Shown here one piece after another: positions 61,703-64,000 of a DNA stretch of 64,000 nucleotides. The translations under genes were made by a program, and so were the position numbers. Under the pieces are notes generated by a model, which was given only the letters and a program-made list of their open reading frames with translations, had not been told where the DNA came from and did not search any database. This stretch comes from Blastococcus sp. Marseille-P5729 (lineage in GTDB: Bacteria > Actinomycetota > Actinomycetes > Mycobacteriales > Antricoccaceae). Every line of letters begins with the position of its first letter. Within the stretch, counting starts at the first letter, position 1. The stretch spans positions 1,619,192 to 1,683,191 of the forward strand of contig NZ_OMPO01000001.1 in the NCBI RefSeq assembly GCF_900292035.1, written 5' to 3'.

Positions 61703-61776
61703 GCGTGAACCGTTGCCTTTCGTAGGGACTGCACCAGCGCTCGGGTCACCTGCAGGTGGTCGGCGACAGCTCGCAT
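61699..61776 (-). pseudogene. Probable 3' remnant of trpA
   Basis: The 25 codons end in AVADHLQVTRALVQSLRKA, which resembles the C-terminal helix of tryptophan synthase alpha (typical form AVADGVVVGSALVQSLR). The TGA overlaps the lgt ATG, the same order and junction style as trpA-lgt in mycobacteria. Upstream sequence in this frame loses similarity, and ccdA follows within 170 bp. I infer that the trp genes were lost here and only the end coupled to lgt was kept. It may still serve to couple translation. Confidence 0.45.
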
Positions 61777-61948
61777 TGCCGAATGTGTGACCCGTGCTCG
61801 CCTTCTGGCCTGAAGCCGACAAGCGGGCTACGGGACGTCGACGTGGCGCCTACGTTCGGCGTTGATCGACGCGGTTGGGTCCGAGGCGCCGGGCGGGGCG
61901 GACGACGGAAGTGTGCGCAGCCGAGGTGCGTGTTAGCCGCCGGTGTGC

Positions 61949-62722
61949 TCACAGCAGCAGGTTTTCGGTGGGGAACCAGCCTTGGATGGTGGCCACGATG
62001 CCGGTCCACCAGCCGGTCAGCAGGATGATGCCGAGCAGGATCAGCATGATGCCGCCGATCTTCATCAGTGCGCCGGCGTGCCGGCGGGCGAACCCCGAGG
62101 CCTTCATTGCCCAACCGAACCCGGCCGCGATAAGGATGAACGGTAGACCTAGCCCGAGGCTGTACAGCGCGGTCAGGAACGCACCGCGCCCGGCGCTGCC
62201 CTCTTGGTAGGACAGGGTGAGGATCGCGGTCAGTGTGGGCCCGATGCAGGGGATCCAGCCGATCGCGAAGAACGCGCCCAGCAGCGGGGCGCCGACCAGG
62301 CCGGCGGCCGGTAGCTTGTGGAAGCGCCATTCGCGCTGCATCCAGGGCAGCTTGCCGAGGAACGCGATCCCCATCAGGATGATCAGCACGCCCATCACCT
62401 GGGTGATGGGCTCCTCGTACTGCCGTAGCACGGAGCCGGCCTGGCCGAACAGGGCGCCGTACGAGACGAACACGGCGGCGAACCCGGCCACGAACAGCGC
62501 CGCGCCGAGGATCACCCGCCGCCGGGCGGGGCTGTCGCGCGCGGCCACCTCGGTGGCGGACTCGCCCGCGACGGACGTGACGTAGGAGAGGTAGCCGGGC
62601 ACCAACGGCAGTACGCACGGCGAGGCGAAGCTGACCAGCCCCGCGGCGATCGCCAGCAGGCTGGCCAGCAGCAGCGAGCCGGAGGTGACGGTTCCCTCGA
62701 TCGAGGAGGCGAGGGTGGTCAT
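61949..62722 (-). CDS. ccdA: Thiol-disulfide transporter CcdA-like protein
   Basis: A 257-residue membrane protein with six or seven helices that carries reducing power across the membrane. The two conserved Cys are in FASPCVLPLVPGYLSY (helix 1) and IGWIPCIGPTLTAIL (helix 4). Its ATG overlaps the resA stop (ATGA), so it is coupled to its partner. It may serve cytochrome c maturation or general disulfide reduction. The 172 bp beyond its end, up to the trpA remnant, holds nothing I can identify. Confidence 0.88.
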   Translation of the reverse strand: MTTLASSIEGTVTSGSLLLASLLAIAAGLVSFASPCVLPLVPGYLSYVTSVAGESATEVAARDSPARRRVILGAALFVAGFAAVFVSYGALFGQAGSVLRQYEEPITQVMGVLIILMGIAFLGKLPWMQREWRFHKLPAAGLVGAPLLGAFFAIGWIPCIGPTLTAILTLSYQEGSAGRGAFLTALYSLGLGLPFILIAAGFGWAMKASGFARRHAGALMKIGGIMLILLGIILLTGWWTGIVATIQGWFPTENLLL

Positions 62723-63303
62723 TCGGCGAGCAGTTTCTCGATGGTGTCGGTCAGAGATTCCAGGTCGACGACCGAGACGTACGCCGCGGCGACCTTGCCG
62801 TCGGCGTCGATCACCACCGTGGACGGGATCGCGGCCAGCGGGTAGCCGTTGAGCTGCAGCGCGATCTTGGCGCTCGGGTCGAAGATGCTCGGGTAGGTCA
62901 TCCCGACCTGCTGGCTGAACGTCTGGCCTTGTCCTTTGGTGTCGCGGACCAGGACGCCGATCATCTGCACGCCCTGCGGCTGGTAGGTCTGGTAGATCTG
63001 CTGCAGGTCCGGCGCTTCGACGCGGCACGGCGCGCACCAGGAGGCCCAGAAGTTCATCACCACGATGCTGCCTTTGTGCTCGTCGAGCTCGAACTTCTCC
63101 CCATCGAGCAGCTCCCCGGTGATGTTCGGCGCGTCCTGCCGCTCGTTGGCGGCGATCACCTCCCCGGCGGGGGTGCCCTCGACAAACCGGAACTCGCTAC
63201 CGGTCTGCTTGGGGGCGTCGGTGCTGGCGGTGCAGCCGGCCACCAGCACGGTGGCGAGCAGCACCGCGGCCGCTGTGATGAGTCGGCCTACGACCGGGCT
63301 CAT
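62719..63303 (-). CDS. ResA/TlpA-like lipoprotein thioredoxin
   Basis: A 194-residue extracytoplasmic thioredoxin. The signal peptide ends in lipobox LVAGC. The redox centre is WCAPC (in [19 protein letters not shown]), with the cis-Pro in [13 protein letters not shown]. It probably receives electrons from the coupled CcdA. The gene order histidine kinase, resA, ccdA suggests one transcript. Confidence 0.9.
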   Translation of the reverse strand: MSPVVGRLITAAAVLLATVLVAGCTASTDAPKQTGSEFRFVEGTPAGEVIAANERQDAPNITGELLDGEKFELDEHKGSIVVMNFWASWCAPCRVEAPDLQQIYQTYQPQGVQMIGVLVRDTKGQGQTFSQQVGMTYPSIFDPSAKIALQLNGYPLAAIPSTVVIDADGKVAAAYVSVVDLESLTDTIEKLLAE

Positions 63304-63360
63304 GTTCTCACTCCTGTTCGGGTGTCATACGCGCGGCGATGCAGTTCGCCGCGGCGTCAG

Positions 63361-64000
63361 CTAGGTTCCGGGGCGGTTGGCTGCCGGTAGCCGGAGGATG
63401 AAGGTGGCGCCGTGCGGGTCGGCGGAGTCGAGCGCGTGCAGGCTGCCGCCGTGCGATTCGGCGATCCCGCGAGCGATGGTGAGCCCGACTCCTGATCCTC
63501 GACCGTCGGCGTGGCGTGCGGTATCGCCTCGGTAGAAGCGTTCGAAGACGCGTTCGAGCTGATCGGCCGAGATGCCCTCGCCGGTGTCGCGCACAGTGAT
63601 CGCAACGTGCCCGTTGGAGCGGGCCACACTGAGGGTTACCGTTCCGTGCGGTGGGGTGTGTCGCAGCGCGTTGGACAGCAGGTTCTCCAGCAGCTGCCCG
63701 AGTCGTTGCGGGTCGCCGGTCACGTGGGCTGGATGGCCGCTGCCGGGCGGCTCGATGAGAAGGGCGACGTCTTTGTCCTCGAAGGCGCTGCGGGCCGAGT
63801 CTGCGGTGGTCTGGACGAGGGTGTTCACATCGACGAGCGCGAGGCGCAGGTTGAGCCGGTGCTCTTCTGCTCGAGAGACCTCGCTGAGGTCGTTGGCGAG
63901 CCTGCAGAGCCGGTCGAGCTGGGACCGGAAGATGCGCAGCGAGTCGGTGTCCCAGGTGCTCACGCCGTCCTCGAGCCCTTCCAGGCGGGCGGTGAGGGTG
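63361..64000 (-). CDS. Sensor histidine kinase (partial)
   Basis: The visible 213 codons are the C-terminal half of a two-component kinase that continues past the right edge. The end of the HisKA dimerisation domain ([22 protein letters not shown]) and the full HATPase_c domain are present: N box [16 protein letters not shown]1 [10 protein letters not shown] box FERFYRG, and G2 [10 protein letters not shown]. The phosphorylated His is off-window. The methionine-like GTG at 63963 is internal, as the frame stays open to 64000. Confidence 0.88.
   Translation of the reverse strand, partial: TLTARLEGLEDGVSTWDTDSLRIFRSQLDRLCRLANDLSEVSRAEEHRLNLRLALVDVNTLVQTTADSARSAFEDKDVALLIEPPGSGHPAHVTGDPQRLGQLLENLLSNALRHTPPHGTVTLSVARSNGHVAITVRDTGEGISADQLERVFERFYRGDTARHADGRGSGVGLTIARGIAESHGGSLHALDSADPHGATFILRLPAANRPGT

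Overview
The window comes from a high-GC actinobacterium. Four things support this: codon use is strongly GC-rich throughout, many genes start with GTG or overlap as ATGA/GTGA, there is an F420-type (luciferase-like) oxidoreductase, and there is a complete mycobacterial-type ESX (type VII) secretion locus beside a Corynebacterium-style C50-carotenoid operon. I cannot fix the genus. No rRNA, tRNA or CRISPR array is visible, and no stretch longer than about 300 bases lacks a gene.

Positions 1-10,100 form a light-related region. A MerR/B12-binding regulator of the CarH/LitR type (cut by the left edge) is divergent from crtE-crtB-crtI-crtYc-crtYd-crtEb, a tightly overlapping operon expected to make a C50 carotenoid. 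Two tandem 11-bp repeats cover the -35 box of the crtE promoter, as expected for a CarH operator. A convergent membrane protein/glycosyltransferase pair, an aldo-keto reductase and a DNA photolyase follow.

Positions 10,100-16,900 hold mostly housekeeping genes: an F420-type oxidoreductase with a HAD phosphatase, two coupled dynamin-like GTPases, a lipoprotein and a ferritin.

Positions 16,955-52,200 are a type VII secretion island. It contains a four-gene substrate operon (EspC-like, two PPE-like proteins, an EF-hand protein), an EspI/MinD-like ATPase, EccE and EccC, EccD and EccB, an Esx pair, a mycosin that has lost every catalytic residue, a zinc-ribbon protein, an SseB-domain protein, a YbaB-like protein, a WXG100 protein and a 3,751-residue giant protein with a CpnT-like N-terminus. 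Behind the giant gene, on the opposite strand, lie four coupled genes that look like highly diverged copies of one another and match no family I know. The giant protein carries two nuclease-like motifs with identical spacing, repeated beta modules, three hydrophobic hairpins and collagen-like triplets. I read it as a giant secreted effector. The pseudo-mycosin, giant effector and four-paralogue cassette together are the best candidate for an undescribed system.

Positions 52,200-58,920 hold repair and stress genes: AlkB, a SRPBCC-TIGR01777 epimerase, an SDR-TspO fusion, Tag glycosylase, a CPBP protease, an EcsC protein and MsrA. Positions 59,310-60,623 are an intact IS3-family element. Beyond it is lgt, preceded by what looks like a 25-codon remnant of trpA, then a ccdA-resA pair and a histidine kinase that runs off the right edge.

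Many genes here appear to be transcribed without a leader: a TAnnnT -10 box sits exactly 6 or 7 bases before the start codon in at least eight cases.
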